Assembly: GCF_025152575.1 (NCBI RefSeq)
Contig: NZ_CP102293.1
Span: forward strand, 2,666,001 to 2,730,000
Source of the DNA: Subdoligranulum variabile
Lineage (GTDB): Bacteria > Bacillota > Clostridia > Oscillospirales > Ruminococcaceae
Reading direction: 5' to 3'
Length of the DNA: 64,000 nucleotides
Part shown: in pieces, positions 35,601-43,297 of the stretch
How positions within the stretch are numbered: position 1 is the first letter of the stretch
Layout of the letters: each line of letters starts with the position of its first letter
Made by a program: the position numbers and the translations under genes
Notes under the pieces: generated by a model
Told to the model about the DNA's origin: nothing
The model's input: the letters and a program-made list of their open reading frames with translations, nothing else
Database searches by the model: none

Positions 35601-36967
35601 GGTCGGCCTATGCCATGATGTACTACATGCCTGCCATCTATACGCCCTGGCGGGTTTTCCAGGCAATCTTTGCGGGCGGCACCCTTACCGTGCTGTCGGT
35701 AGGGGTCACAGCCCTGGCCTGCCGGGCGTCCCTGCGGGAAGTGCCGGCCACCCTTATGCTGCCCCGCGCCCCCAAGGCCGGCAAGCGCATTCTGCTGGAG
35801 CGCATCACCCCGCTGTGGCGGCGTTTTCCCTTTACCTGGAAGGTCACCTGCCGCAATCTGCTGCGCTATAAAAAGCGTTTCTGGATGACGGTCATCGGTG
35901 TGGCGGGATGTATGTCGCTTCTGGTGTCGGGCTTCGGCATTTCGGATTCTCTCAATGCCATTATTACCAAACAGTTCAGTGATATCTCCCATTATGACCT
36001 GATGACGGTGGTCACCAAGGAGGGGGCCACTGAACAGGGGGATGTATATGCCTATCTGAACGATCCTCAAAACTTTACCGAATCCCTGACGGTGGCTGTT
36101 CAAAGCACCCGCCAGCCGGTGGCCGACGGAGAGGCCGACGTCTACCTGATGGTGCCGCAGGATGTGGGGCAGTTTGCCGATTTCCTGGATCTCCATGAAC
36201 GCATCAGCCGCACACCCACTCCGTTGGGTGAGGAGGGCGTGGTCCTGACCGAGAAGCTGGCCAAACTGCTGGGTGTCCAGGCCGGAGATACCGTCACCCT
36301 GGAAAACGGGGATGAAAAGACCGGCACCTTTGTGGTCAGCGGTGTCTGTGAGCACTATGTGAGCAACTATGTTTATATGAGCGCCTCCACCTACGAGGCT
36401 GGTTTCGGGGAGGCTGTCAGCTACAATGCAGTCATCAGCAAGATGGCCGATGACAGCGAAGAAGCGCATGATACAGTCTCCGCCGCTTTGCTGGAGATGG
36501 ACAATGTGGCCAGTCTGACCTTCACACGGGATAGCGTGGCCCAGGTGCTGAATATGCTCAATTCCATCGATGCTGTGGTGGTGCTGATCATTGTCTGCGC
36601 AGCCTGCCTGGCCTTTGTGGTGTTGTATAACCTTTCCAACATCAACATTGCCGAACGTATCAAGGAGATTGCCACCATCAAAGTGCTGGGGTTCTATGAT
36701 CGGGAGGTGTACGCTTATGTCAACCGCGAAAGCATGGCGCTGACATTGATCGGCACACTCTTCGGTATCTTCGGCGGCATGGCCCTGCATCGGTTCATCA
36801 TAGTGACGGTGGAGGTGGATGCGGTGATGTTCGGCCGCGACATCCAGCCGCTCAGCTTTGTGTATGCCATTGCGCTGACGCTTTTGTTCAGTACACTGGT
36901 CAATCTGGTGATGGGGCGGACTCTGAAGAAAATCTCCATGGTGGAGAGCATGAAAGCCCCTGAATGA
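32690..36967 (+). CDS. Giant FtsX-like permease with coiled-coil extracellular region
   Basis: A 1425-residue permease. TM1 at about 18-38 is followed by a MacB-like periplasmic-type domain, a long helical region (about 250-410) of repeats such as ELADGRRELADGEQEYRDG, an acidic proline-rich linker (about 510-640), and a second coiled coil (about 700-865). Three TM helices of the first FtsX domain lie near 890-1010, and the second FtsX domain near 1300-1415. Usual members are 400-900 residues, so most of the extra length is an outside stalk. It works with the ATPase upstream. Confidence 0.9.
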   Translation: MTRTYRKNILRTFKSARSRFVAIFSIVALGVGFLAGLNATPVDMKESMEQYLDDGNFYDLRIVSTMGLTDDDVEALRQVDGVETVQPAYSADLLVEAGSDVVVSRLHSLPPQEEDAINRLVLAEGRLPEKSGECVVEASANITGGDYPIGSTLTVSSADNEDLDTKLSCTEYTVVGIVHNTNYFSFEREPASVGNGTVELVMYLLPEDFAYDTYTEIYVTAEGALQQNSMEDGYEATVEAVQTRVEAIQDARCQARYDEIRSDAQAEIDDAWSEYYDAEADAQQELADAAQELADGRRELADGEQEYRDGEQEYADGVQELADNEAKVNDGAVQLEEGRQELLDNQAKVEEGEAELAANEPKLADARKKLEEGQAEYEAGLQEYNDALAHIEEGEQQLADGKAELNKQEQTYAAGLESMAAEITAMLQKQDPDLTVTVKAEDIGDFVSWLNENEYPVPQSYDELLDDLDAYLQPYGLTAEGVGLTSAARGVQSGAQKMLEMMSTMPPQTGEEGGAPEDSKPEITAEPQDQAAEITELPQEETIPADEIPEEAETLPEEQPEAETQQESAWAEQEPADGAPAEGDAEPETEEPTEPTPNDGEPNGGEKPQEERAESASKQKAPLSDPTVPTEPGLTEEQLAELAGQLNAIVTADRAGMQAVLTDAQQWWAAQDEESQKSDLLQNFAALVNVGLYGLQQEQALMGEAVTGFARVVSGRRQLDAGWDAYEANAQKLADGRKQLEASAPQLEAAKKQLDDGWKEYNDGVAEYEAGKKELADGRKQLEEGWATLTDKQLELDDARRQINDAKAELADARAELDDARQTIAENAQKLRDGEIEYEDAKAEAEQELADARAEIEDGQKELDEIEMPEWYVWDRSNNVSYASFTGNVDKLTAITTIFPVFFFLVAALVVSTTMTRMVEEERLQIGTLKALGYTRREIMQKYLWYAFAAAACGTAVGLAVGFRAFPAIIWSAYAMMYYMPAIYTPWRVFQAIFAGGTLTVLSVGVTALACRASLREVPATLMLPRAPKAGKRILLERITPLWRRFPFTWKVTCRNLLRYKKRFWMTVIGVAGCMSLLVSGFGISDSLNAIITKQFSDISHYDLMTVVTKEGATEQGDVYAYLNDPQNFTESLTVAVQSTRQPVADGEADVYLMVPQDVGQFADFLDLHERISRTPTPLGEEGVVLTEKLAKLLGVQAGDTVTLENGDEKTGTFVVSGVCEHYVSNYVYMSASTYEAGFGEAVSYNAVISKMADDSEEAHDTVSAALLEMDNVASLTFTRDSVAQVLNMLNSIDAVVVLIIVCAACLAFVVLYNLSNINIAERIKEIATIKVLGFYDREVYAYVNRESMALTLIGTLFGIFGGMALHRFIIVTVEVDAVMFGRDIQPLSFVYAIALTLLFSTLVNLVMGRTLKKISMVESMKAPE

Positions 36968-36978
36968 TCTGCATTATT

Positions 36979-37015
36979 GAAACCGGGATACCTTATAAAA
37001 AGGTGTCCCGGTTTC
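36979..37015 (+). terminator. Terminator after the FtsX-like permease
   Basis: GAAACCGGGATACCTT 36979-36994 pairs with AAGGTGTCCCGGTTTC 37000-37015 (one wobble), five-base loop, TTG after it. A second T-rich tract follows at 37045-37063. Confidence 0.8.
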
Positions 37016-37065
37016 TTGCTGCCGACAAGGAAAAAAAGGCCTCGCTTTTTTTATGTTTTTTTCTA

Positions 37066-37143
37066 TTGACAATTGATAAACCCGTGTTATACTGGTTAGG
37101 TACGCCAACGAACTGTTAGGAAGTGAACTGTTCGCAAGCTAAC
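37066..37143 (+). promoter_or_regulatory. Promoter and likely MarR operator
   Basis: TTGACA 37066-37071, 16-base spacer, TATACT 37088-37093. Directly downstream lie a direct repeat of GAACTGTT and an inverted pair GTTAG/CTAAC, positions where MarR-type repressors commonly bind their own promoters. Confidence 0.55.
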
Positions 37144-37159
37144 AAAAACGAGGGGGCAG

Positions 37160-37696
37160 GTGACGAACACGAAGAAACAACAGACCGGCTGTATGTCCGG
37201 CTGCTGCGGCGAGGAACACTTCGGCGCGCTGGTAGGCCAGACCTTCCGCGTGATCCGCCGCGCCATGGATGCGCGCATTGCGGCCGAGGTGACGCCCGAA
37301 CTGACGGGTGTCCGCGGTATGCTGCTGGGAGAAATCGTCCGGGCCAATAAGGAAAACCGGGACGTTTACCAGCGGGATGTGGAGCACTGGATGCAGATCC
37401 GGCGTTCCAGTGTGACGGCGGTCCTCCAGGCGATGGAGCAGGACGGGTTCATTACCCGTTGTTCCGTAGAGCGTGACGCCCGCCTCAAGAGGCTGAATGC
37501 CACGGCCAAAGGCGTTGCCTACCATGAGCGCATCCGCCTGAGCATCGACAACTTCGAGCGGGAGCTGCAGCGCGGCGTCGAGCCGGAGCGGCAGGCCGTG
37601 GCCCGGGCGGTGCTGGAACAGATCCTGGCCAATGCGCACAGTCTGGCAGGCGAAACACGGCCGGCATCGGAAAGCACGGCCGCAGAAAATGGCTGA
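37160..37696 (+). CDS. MarR-family regulator with N-terminal cysteine cluster
   Basis: A 178-residue winged-helix regulator; the DNA-binding part includes VEHWMQIRRSSVTAVLQAME with QDGFITRCSVERDARLKRLN. The N-terminus holds CMSGCCGEEH, a possible metal or thiol sensor not usual for MarR proteins. GTG 37160 is the start, with GAGGGGGCAGG before it. It leads an operon with a heterodimeric multidrug-type ABC exporter and should repress it until an inducer binds. Confidence 0.87.
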   Translation: MTNTKKQQTGCMSGCCGEEHFGALVGQTFRVIRRAMDARIAAEVTPELTGVRGMLLGEIVRANKENRDVYQRDVEHWMQIRRSSVTAVLQAMEQDGFITRCSVERDARLKRLNATAKGVAYHERIRLSIDNFERELQRGVEPERQAVARAVLEQILANAHSLAGETRPASESTAAENG

Positions 37697-37764
37697 CGCG
37701 GGCGCGAGCCCGCTTTTCCCGGTAGGGAAGGGCAGTATGTAAAGGAAGAAAGGAGCAATCAATC

Positions 37765-39522
37765 TTGTTCAAGACACTTGGACGTGAGACCAAGGGCTTT
37801 CGTCTGGTCTCGATCCTGACGCCGATCTGTATGATCGGCGAAGTGATCATGGAAATGATCATCCCCAAACTGATGGCAACCATCGTGGACGACGGTGTTA
37901 CCGCCGGCAACATGGATGTCATCTATTCGGTCGGTGCCAAAATGCTAGTGGCCGCAATCATCGGCCTGCTGGTAGGCATCCTGGGGGCCATGTTCGGTTC
38001 CCACGCGGCAACGGGCTTTGCGCGCAACCTGCGCCGCGGCATGTTCCGCAACATCCAGACGTTCAGCTTTGCTAATATTGACAAATACTCCACAGCCGGT
38101 CTGGTCACCCGTATGACCACCGACGTGACCAATATCCAGAACGCCTACCAGATGCTGCTGCGCATGGCAATCCGTGCGCCTGCCAGCATGATCGTGGCGC
38201 TGATCATGTCCTTCACCATCAATGCCCAGCTGGCCAGCGTTTACCTGGTAGCTGTGGTGCTGCTGGGCTGCGCGCTGATGTACATTATGGTGCATGCCAC
38301 CAACTACTTCACCGGCGCCTTCCGTAAGTATGATGACCTGAACGAGAGCGTGCAGGAGAACGTCTCCGCCATCCGCGTGGTCAAGGCTTACGTGCGTGAA
38401 AAATTTGAGGGCGAAAAATTCCGCAAGGCCAGCGAGAACGTGCGTCAGCTGCTCATGCGTGCTGAACTGATCCTGGCCTGGAACGCCCCGCTCATGACGC
38501 TGGCTGTTTACAGCTGCATCCTGATTATCTCCTGGCTGGGCGCCCGTCTGATCGTTCTGTCCGGCGCCACCAGCTTCACCACCGGTGACCTGATGAGCAT
38601 GCTGAGCTACTGCATGAACATCCTCATGAGCTTGATGATGCTCTCCATGGTCTTTGTCATGATCACCATGTCCGCCGCTTCCGCCAAACGTGTCGCCGAA
38701 GTCCTGGATGAGAAGTCCGACCTGACCAACGGTGAGAATCCTGTGACGGAAGTCAAGGACGGTGCCGTCAAGTTCAACAACGTCAGCTTTGCCTACAAGA
38801 AGGATGGCGAAAAGGCGCTGGAAAATATCAACCTGGACATCAAGTCCGGTGAGACGGTGGGCGTCATCGGCGGTACCGGTTCTGCCAAGTCCAGCCTGGT
38901 GCAGCTGCTGCCCCGTCTGTACGACGTGACCGAAGGCAGTGTGGAGGTCGGCGGTGTGGACGTGCGCAAGTACGACCTCGAGACCCTGCGAAACAGCGTG
39001 GCCATGGTGCTGCAGAAGAACGAACTGTTCAGCGGTACCATCGCCGAGAACCTGCGCTGGGGCAATCCCCACGCCACCGATGCCGAGATCGAGGAAGCCT
39101 GCAAGCAGGCCTGCGCCGACGAGTTCATCGAGCGTTTCCCCGACAAGTATGAAACCTACATCGAGCAGGGCGGTACCAACGTGTCCGGTGGCCAGAAGCA
39201 GCGTCTGTGCATTGCCCGTGCGCTGCTGAAGAAGCCCAAGATCCTGATCCTGGACGACTCCACCTCCGCGGTGGATACGGCTACCGATGCCAAGATCCGC
39301 CACAGCTTTGCCGAGAAGATTCCCGGCACCACCGTCTTCATCATTGCCCAGCGTATCTCCAGCGTAGAGAACGCCGATCACGTTCTGGTACTGGACAACG
39401 GCCGCATCAGCGGCTACGATACGCCGGAAAATCTGCTCAAGACCAATGCGATCTATCAGGAAGTCTACAACAACCAGACCAAAGGCTCCGGAGACTTCGA
39501 CGAGAAAGGGGGCGAGGCGTAA
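37765..39522 (+). CDS. ABC exporter half, degenerate-site subunit (BmrC/LmrC-like)
   Basis: A 585-residue fused membrane-ATPase protein with six TM helices (about 15-305). ATPase: Walker A reads GGTGSAKSS (about 368-376) with alanine before the lysine, signature VSGGQKQR, Walker B LILDDSTSAVD (about 495) with aspartate instead of the catalytic glutamate, and glutamine in the H-loop (FIIAQRIS). This is the pattern of the non-catalytic site in heterodimeric exporters such as BmrCD or TM287/288. TAATG joins it to its partner gene. Confidence 0.92.
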   Translation: MFKTLGRETKGFRLVSILTPICMIGEVIMEMIIPKLMATIVDDGVTAGNMDVIYSVGAKMLVAAIIGLLVGILGAMFGSHAATGFARNLRRGMFRNIQTFSFANIDKYSTAGLVTRMTTDVTNIQNAYQMLLRMAIRAPASMIVALIMSFTINAQLASVYLVAVVLLGCALMYIMVHATNYFTGAFRKYDDLNESVQENVSAIRVVKAYVREKFEGEKFRKASENVRQLLMRAELILAWNAPLMTLAVYSCILIISWLGARLIVLSGATSFTTGDLMSMLSYCMNILMSLMMLSMVFVMITMSAASAKRVAEVLDEKSDLTNGENPVTEVKDGAVKFNNVSFAYKKDGEKALENINLDIKSGETVGVIGGTGSAKSSLVQLLPRLYDVTEGSVEVGGVDVRKYDLETLRNSVAMVLQKNELFSGTIAENLRWGNPHATDAEIEEACKQACADEFIERFPDKYETYIEQGGTNVSGGQKQRLCIARALLKKPKILILDDSTSAVDTATDAKIRHSFAEKIPGTTVFIIAQRISSVENADHVLVLDNGRISGYDTPENLLKTNAIYQEVYNNQTKGSGDFDEKGGEA

Positions 39523-41441
39523 TGGCACAGCAGGCTAAATTGGTGGGCCCCGGCCGCAACCACGGCCCGCGTCCCAAGGTGGAAAACCCCGGCAAGATCC
39601 TCAAGCGCATTCTTGCCTATGTCATGCACCGCTATAAGTTCCCGGTTATTGCCGTGCTCTGCTGCATCTTCATCAGCGTCTTCGCCCAGGTACAAGGTAC
39701 CTTGTTCATGCAGACCCTGATCGACGGTTACATCACGCCCATGCTGACCGAGAAGAGCAACGACTTCTCCGGCCTGATCCGGGCCATCACCCGCGTGGCA
39801 GTGTTCTACGCCATCGGCATTCTGGCCATCTTCCTGCAGAACCGCACGATGGCCCGCGTCACCCAGGGCACGCTGAAGAATCTGCGTGATGAGATGTTCA
39901 CCCACATGCAGACGCTGCCCATCAAGTATTTCGACACCCATGCCCACGGCGACATCATGTCGATCTACACCAACGATACCGATACCCTGCGCCAGATGAT
40001 CAGCCAGAGTCTGCCGCAGCTGGTCAATACCTGCATCACGGTGGTCAGCGTGCTGATCTCCATGCTGGTGCTCAGCCCGGCCCTGACGGTGGTGGCCCTG
40101 CTCATGGTGGGTGTCATGCTGCTCTGCACCAAGTTCCTCACCGGCCGTTCCGGCAAGTTCTTCGTGGATCAGCAGCGGGAACTGGGCCGTGTCAACGGAT
40201 ACATTGAAGAGATGATGAACGGCCAGAAGGTCGTCAAGGTCTTCTGCCATGAGGAAGCTGCTATCGAGCGGTTCGACGAACTCAACGACGAACTGTTCCA
40301 CAGCGCCGACAAGGCCAACGCCTTCTCTCTGGTGGCCATGCCTGTGAACGGCCAGCTGGGCAACCTGAGCTATGTGCTCTGCGCCATCATCGGCGGTGCC
40401 CTGGCCATCAACGGTTTCGGCGGCCTGACGCTGGGCAAGCTGGCCAGCTTCCTGGTACTGACCCGCAACTTCAACCAGCCCATCACCCAGATCTCCATGC
40501 AGCTGAACTCGGTGGTTATGGCACTGGCCGGCGGTCAGCGTATCTTCGCGCTGCTGGATGAGAAGCCGGAGGTCAACGAAGGGGATATCACTCTGGTGTA
40601 CGCCAAGTATCAGCCCGACAACAGCGTGACTGAGGCCAGCGAGCCCACCGGCACCTGGGCCTGGAAGAAGACTGATGCCAACGGCCAGAGCACCTATACC
40701 GAACTGAAGGGCGACATCGTCTTCAAGGATGTGGATTTCGGCTACGATCCCGGCAAGATTGTGCTGCATGACATCAATCTTTACGGCCGGCCGGGCCAGA
40801 AAATCGCGTTTGTCGGCTCCACCGGTGCCGGCAAGACGACGATCACCAACCTGATCAACCGTTTTTACGACATCCAGAAGGGTCAGATTCTCTATGATGG
40901 TCATGACATCAAGTCCATCGAGAAGGATGCTCTGCGCTCCTCCCTGGGCATTGTGCTGCAGGACACCCATCTGTTCACCGGCACCGTTATGGAGAACATC
41001 CGCTACGGTCGCCTGACAGCCACCGATGAAGAGTGCATCGCGGCGGCCCGTCTGGCCAATGCCGATGGATTCATCAAGCATCTGCCCGACGGCTACAACA
41101 CCATGCTGACCGGTGACGGTACCAACCTGAGCCAGGGCCAGCGTCAGCTGTTGGCCATTGCCCGTGCAGCTGTGGCCGATCCGCCGGTGCTGATCCTGGA
41201 CGAGGCGACTTCCTCCATCGATACCCGCACCGAGAAACTGGTTCAGGACGGCATGGACGGCCTGATGTACGGCCGCACCACCTTCGTCATTGCCCACCGC
41301 CTTTCCACGGTCCGCAACTCCGACTGCATCATGGTTCTGGAGCAGGGCCGCATCATCGAGCGCGGTACCCACGACGAACTGATTGCCCAGAAGGGCCGTT
41401 ATTACCGTCTGTACACCGGTAATTTTGCTGAGAATTCGTAA
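39522..41441 (+). CDS. ABC exporter half, catalytic-site subunit (BmrD/LmrD-like)
   Basis: A 639-residue exporter half. ATG 39522 overlaps the stop of the partner. Six TM helices, then Walker A GSTGAGKTT (about 432), signature LSQGQRQL (G to Q change, as in known heterodimers), Walker B LILDEATSSID with the catalytic glutamate (about 557), and H-loop FVIAHRLS. An insert of about 50 residues before the ATPase core carries a tryptophan-rich TGTWAWKKTDANG segment. It likely exports drugs or lipids under control of the MarR protein. Confidence 0.93.
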   Translation: MAQQAKLVGPGRNHGPRPKVENPGKILKRILAYVMHRYKFPVIAVLCCIFISVFAQVQGTLFMQTLIDGYITPMLTEKSNDFSGLIRAITRVAVFYAIGILAIFLQNRTMARVTQGTLKNLRDEMFTHMQTLPIKYFDTHAHGDIMSIYTNDTDTLRQMISQSLPQLVNTCITVVSVLISMLVLSPALTVVALLMVGVMLLCTKFLTGRSGKFFVDQQRELGRVNGYIEEMMNGQKVVKVFCHEEAAIERFDELNDELFHSADKANAFSLVAMPVNGQLGNLSYVLCAIIGGALAINGFGGLTLGKLASFLVLTRNFNQPITQISMQLNSVVMALAGGQRIFALLDEKPEVNEGDITLVYAKYQPDNSVTEASEPTGTWAWKKTDANGQSTYTELKGDIVFKDVDFGYDPGKIVLHDINLYGRPGQKIAFVGSTGAGKTTITNLINRFYDIQKGQILYDGHDIKSIEKDALRSSLGIVLQDTHLFTGTVMENIRYGRLTATDEECIAAARLANADGFIKHLPDGYNTMLTGDGTNLSQGQRQLLAIARAAVADPPVLILDEATSSIDTRTEKLVQDGMDGLMYGRTTFVIAHRLSTVRNSDCIMVLEQGRIIERGTHDELIAQKGRYYRLYTGNFAENS

Positions 41442-41478
41442 AAGAACGGTAAAAAATCCACAGGAATCAATCAAATTT

Positions 41479-41511
41479 GCCGGGATGGCTTTGTGCCATT
41501 CCGGCTTTTTT
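41479..41511 (+). terminator. Terminator of the MarR-ABC operon
   Basis: GCCGGGATGGC pairs with GCCATTCCGGC (one wobble) across a short loop, followed by six T. Confidence 0.85.
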
Positions 41512-41540
41512 GTGCAAAATGCCGCAACAGCGCCAAAAAG

Positions 41541-41569
41541 TTGACGAATTGGAAAAAAGTGGTTATAAT
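41541..41569 (+). promoter_or_regulatory. Strong promoter of the lectin gene
   Basis: TTGACG 41541-41546, 17-base spacer, TATAAT 41564-41569. A leader of about 90 bases follows to ATG 41668, which has TAGGAGG in good position; high expression is likely. Confidence 0.8.
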
Positions 41570-41667
41570 AGAGGACGTAGCCACGCAAATTTGCTGTGGA
41601 ACACTATGCGGCCCGAGGGAGCAAACACAGAAAAGCGGCCGCCCAACGTATTAGGAGGAATTCCGAT

Positions 41668-42519
41668 ATGGCACTTAAAAAGAAAGTGGCCCAGACCGTA
41701 CTTACCGACGGTAAGTTTTATACCATCAGCGCTGCCAACGGCAAGGTCGTGGAGGTTGCTGATTATAACATCGACAACGGCGCCAAGATCCAGCTGTGGG
41801 ACAATGTGAACGCCGAATGGCAGCAGTGGAACTTCGTCGCCGCCGGCGACGGCGTCTACCGCATCCAGAACCGTTTTACCGGCAAGATGCTGGATCTGGA
41901 CTGCGGTGGAGTCAGCGACGGTACCCGCGTCCATCAGTGGGAGGGCGCTCCGGCGTCCAGCCAGCTGTGGGTTGTGGAGCCTTCCAATGACGGCCGGGTC
42001 AAGATCAAGTCCAACCTGGCAGGCAAGCTGCTGGATGTGGTGGGCATGAACACTGACAACGGCGCTGCGCTGCAGATCTGGCGCGATGAGAACGGTACCA
42101 CCCAGTACTGGACCATCAGCGAAGTGACTCGCAAGCCGAAGGCCAGCGCCAAAGCCAGTGCGGCCAAGGCCAAGGCAGAGCTGACTGCCGCCGCAGAGAA
42201 TGTGGCCGATGCTGCTGCGGATGCCGCCGAGGAAGTGGTCAAGGCTGTCAAGAAGGCCAGCACCAAACCCGCTGCCAAGAAGGCCGCCAAGGCCGTCAAC
42301 GATACCGTCAAAGCAGTGACCGATACGGTGAAGCCGGCCGCCGATGAGGCAGTCAAAGCCGCAACCCCCGTTGTCAAGGAAGCTGTCAAGGCCGCCAAAC
42401 CTGTGGTGGAGGAGGCCGTCAAGGCTGCCAGCGAGGCTGTGAAGTCTGCCGCCAAGAAGCCGGCTGCTGCGAAGAAGCCCGCGGCCAAGAAGCCTGTCTC
42501 CAAGAAGACCGGCAAATAA
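41668..42519 (+). CDS. Cytoplasmic ricin-type lectin with histone H1-like tail
   Basis: A 283-residue protein in two parts. Residues 8-150 form a beta-trefoil of the ricin B type, with repeats ending in QLWDNVNAEWQQWNFV, VHQWEGAPASSQLWVV and LQIWRDENGTTQYWTI. Residues 155-283 are an alanine-lysine-valine-rich helical tail (KAVKKASTKPAAKKAAKAV, AAKKPAAAKKPAAKKP), resembling histone H1 or bacterial H1-like proteins. No signal peptide. This suggests nucleoid or polymer binding combined with sugar binding inside the cell. Function unknown; own promoter and terminator. Confidence 0.85.
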   Translation: MALKKKVAQTVLTDGKFYTISAANGKVVEVADYNIDNGAKIQLWDNVNAEWQQWNFVAAGDGVYRIQNRFTGKMLDLDCGGVSDGTRVHQWEGAPASSQLWVVEPSNDGRVKIKSNLAGKLLDVVGMNTDNGAALQIWRDENGTTQYWTISEVTRKPKASAKASAAKAKAELTAAAENVADAAADAAEEVVKAVKKASTKPAAKKAAKAVNDTVKAVTDTVKPAADEAVKAATPVVKEAVKAAKPVVEEAVKAASEAVKSAAKKPAAAKKPAAKKPVSKKTGK

Positions 42520-42569
42520 TCCACCGTCGGATTGATCCCTGCTGCGAATTTTGTGTTGGAACGAGTGAG

Positions 42570-42601
42570 CCCCCGTGCCGAAAGGTACGGGGGCTTTTTT
42601 G
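42570..42601 (+). terminator. Terminator of the lectin gene
   Basis: CCCCCGTGCC with GGTACGGGGG (one mismatch) around a GAAA tetraloop, followed by TTTTTT. Confidence 0.85.
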
Positions 42602-42616
42602 ATTGAAAAGGGCAAA

Positions 42617-42660
42617 AAAATCCCTGCGGTGATGCCCGGGGGAGGGCATCGCCGCAGGGG
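42617..42660 (-). terminator. Terminator of the valS operon
   Basis: CCCTGCGGTGATGCCC pairs with GGGCATCGCCGCAGGG (one wobble). On the minus strand a T-rich stretch follows, ending the transcript after the HD hydrolase. Confidence 0.8.
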
Positions 42661-42683
42661 GCTGTATTGCAAAAAAATGTTTT

Positions 42684-43268
42684 TTACTGAGCTTCCATCG
42701 CTGTGCGGATTTCCGCTTCACTGGCGCGCATGGCCTGCAAAGTCTTGTCCAGCAGGGTGTCCAGTTCCCAGCCCAGCATTTCGGCACCCTGACGGATCAC
42801 ATCCCGGGAACAGCCGGCGGCAAACTTCTTGTCCTTGAACTTCTTTTTCAGGCTGGACAGCTCCATATCGGTGCAGCTCTTGCTGGGGCGCATCTTGGCG
42901 GCGGCGCCGATCAGACCCGTGAGTTCATCGGTGGCAAACAGCACCTTTTCCATCTCGTGTTCCGGCTTGACGTCGCTGCACAGGCCATACCCGTGGCAGC
43001 ACACCGCGTGGGTCAGCGCCTCACTGGCGCCGGCAGCGGGCAGGATCTCGGCAGCTTTGGTGCAGTGCTGCTCGGGATAGCGCTCAAAATCCACGTCGTG
43101 CAAAAGGCCACACAGCGCCCAGAAATCTGCATCCTCTCCATAGCCCAATTCGTTGGCGAACCACCGCATGACGGCTTCCACCGTCAGGGCATGCTGCAGA
43201 TGAAAAGGTTCCTGGTTATATTCCCGCAGCAGGGTCCAGGCCTGTTCCCGTGTGATACCTGCTTCCAT
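42684..43268 (-). CDS. HD-domain hydrolase
   Basis: A 194-residue predicted metal-dependent phosphohydrolase. HD-type motifs: H27 region FHLQHALTVEAVMRWFA, GLLHDVDFERYP (the HD pair, near 55) and AVCCHGYGL. A conserved C-terminal KKKFKDKKFAAGCSRDVI recalls a family widely found in Clostridia. It lies 29 bases after valS with no terminator between, so it is co-transcribed under T-box control. Substrate unknown. Confidence 0.85.
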   Translation of the reverse strand: MEAGITREQAWTLLREYNQEPFHLQHALTVEAVMRWFANELGYGEDADFWALCGLLHDVDFERYPEQHCTKAAEILPAAGASEALTHAVCCHGYGLCSDVKPEHEMEKVLFATDELTGLIGAAAKMRPSKSCTDMELSSLKKKFKDKKFAAGCSRDVIRQGAEMLGWELDTLLDKTLQAMRASEAEIRTAMEAQ

Positions 43269-43297
43269 AGTCTATCGCTCCTTTGCAAAACGGCGGG

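Noticed and set aside
33755..36790. 1011-residue minus-strand frame opposite the FtsX-like permease
   Set aside because: Shadow of the repeat-rich real gene; no domain pattern and no promoter.
39465..41588. 707-residue minus-strand frame opposite the ABC exporter subunit
   Set aside because: The plus strand has full ABC transporter motifs; the minus frame has no recognisable features.
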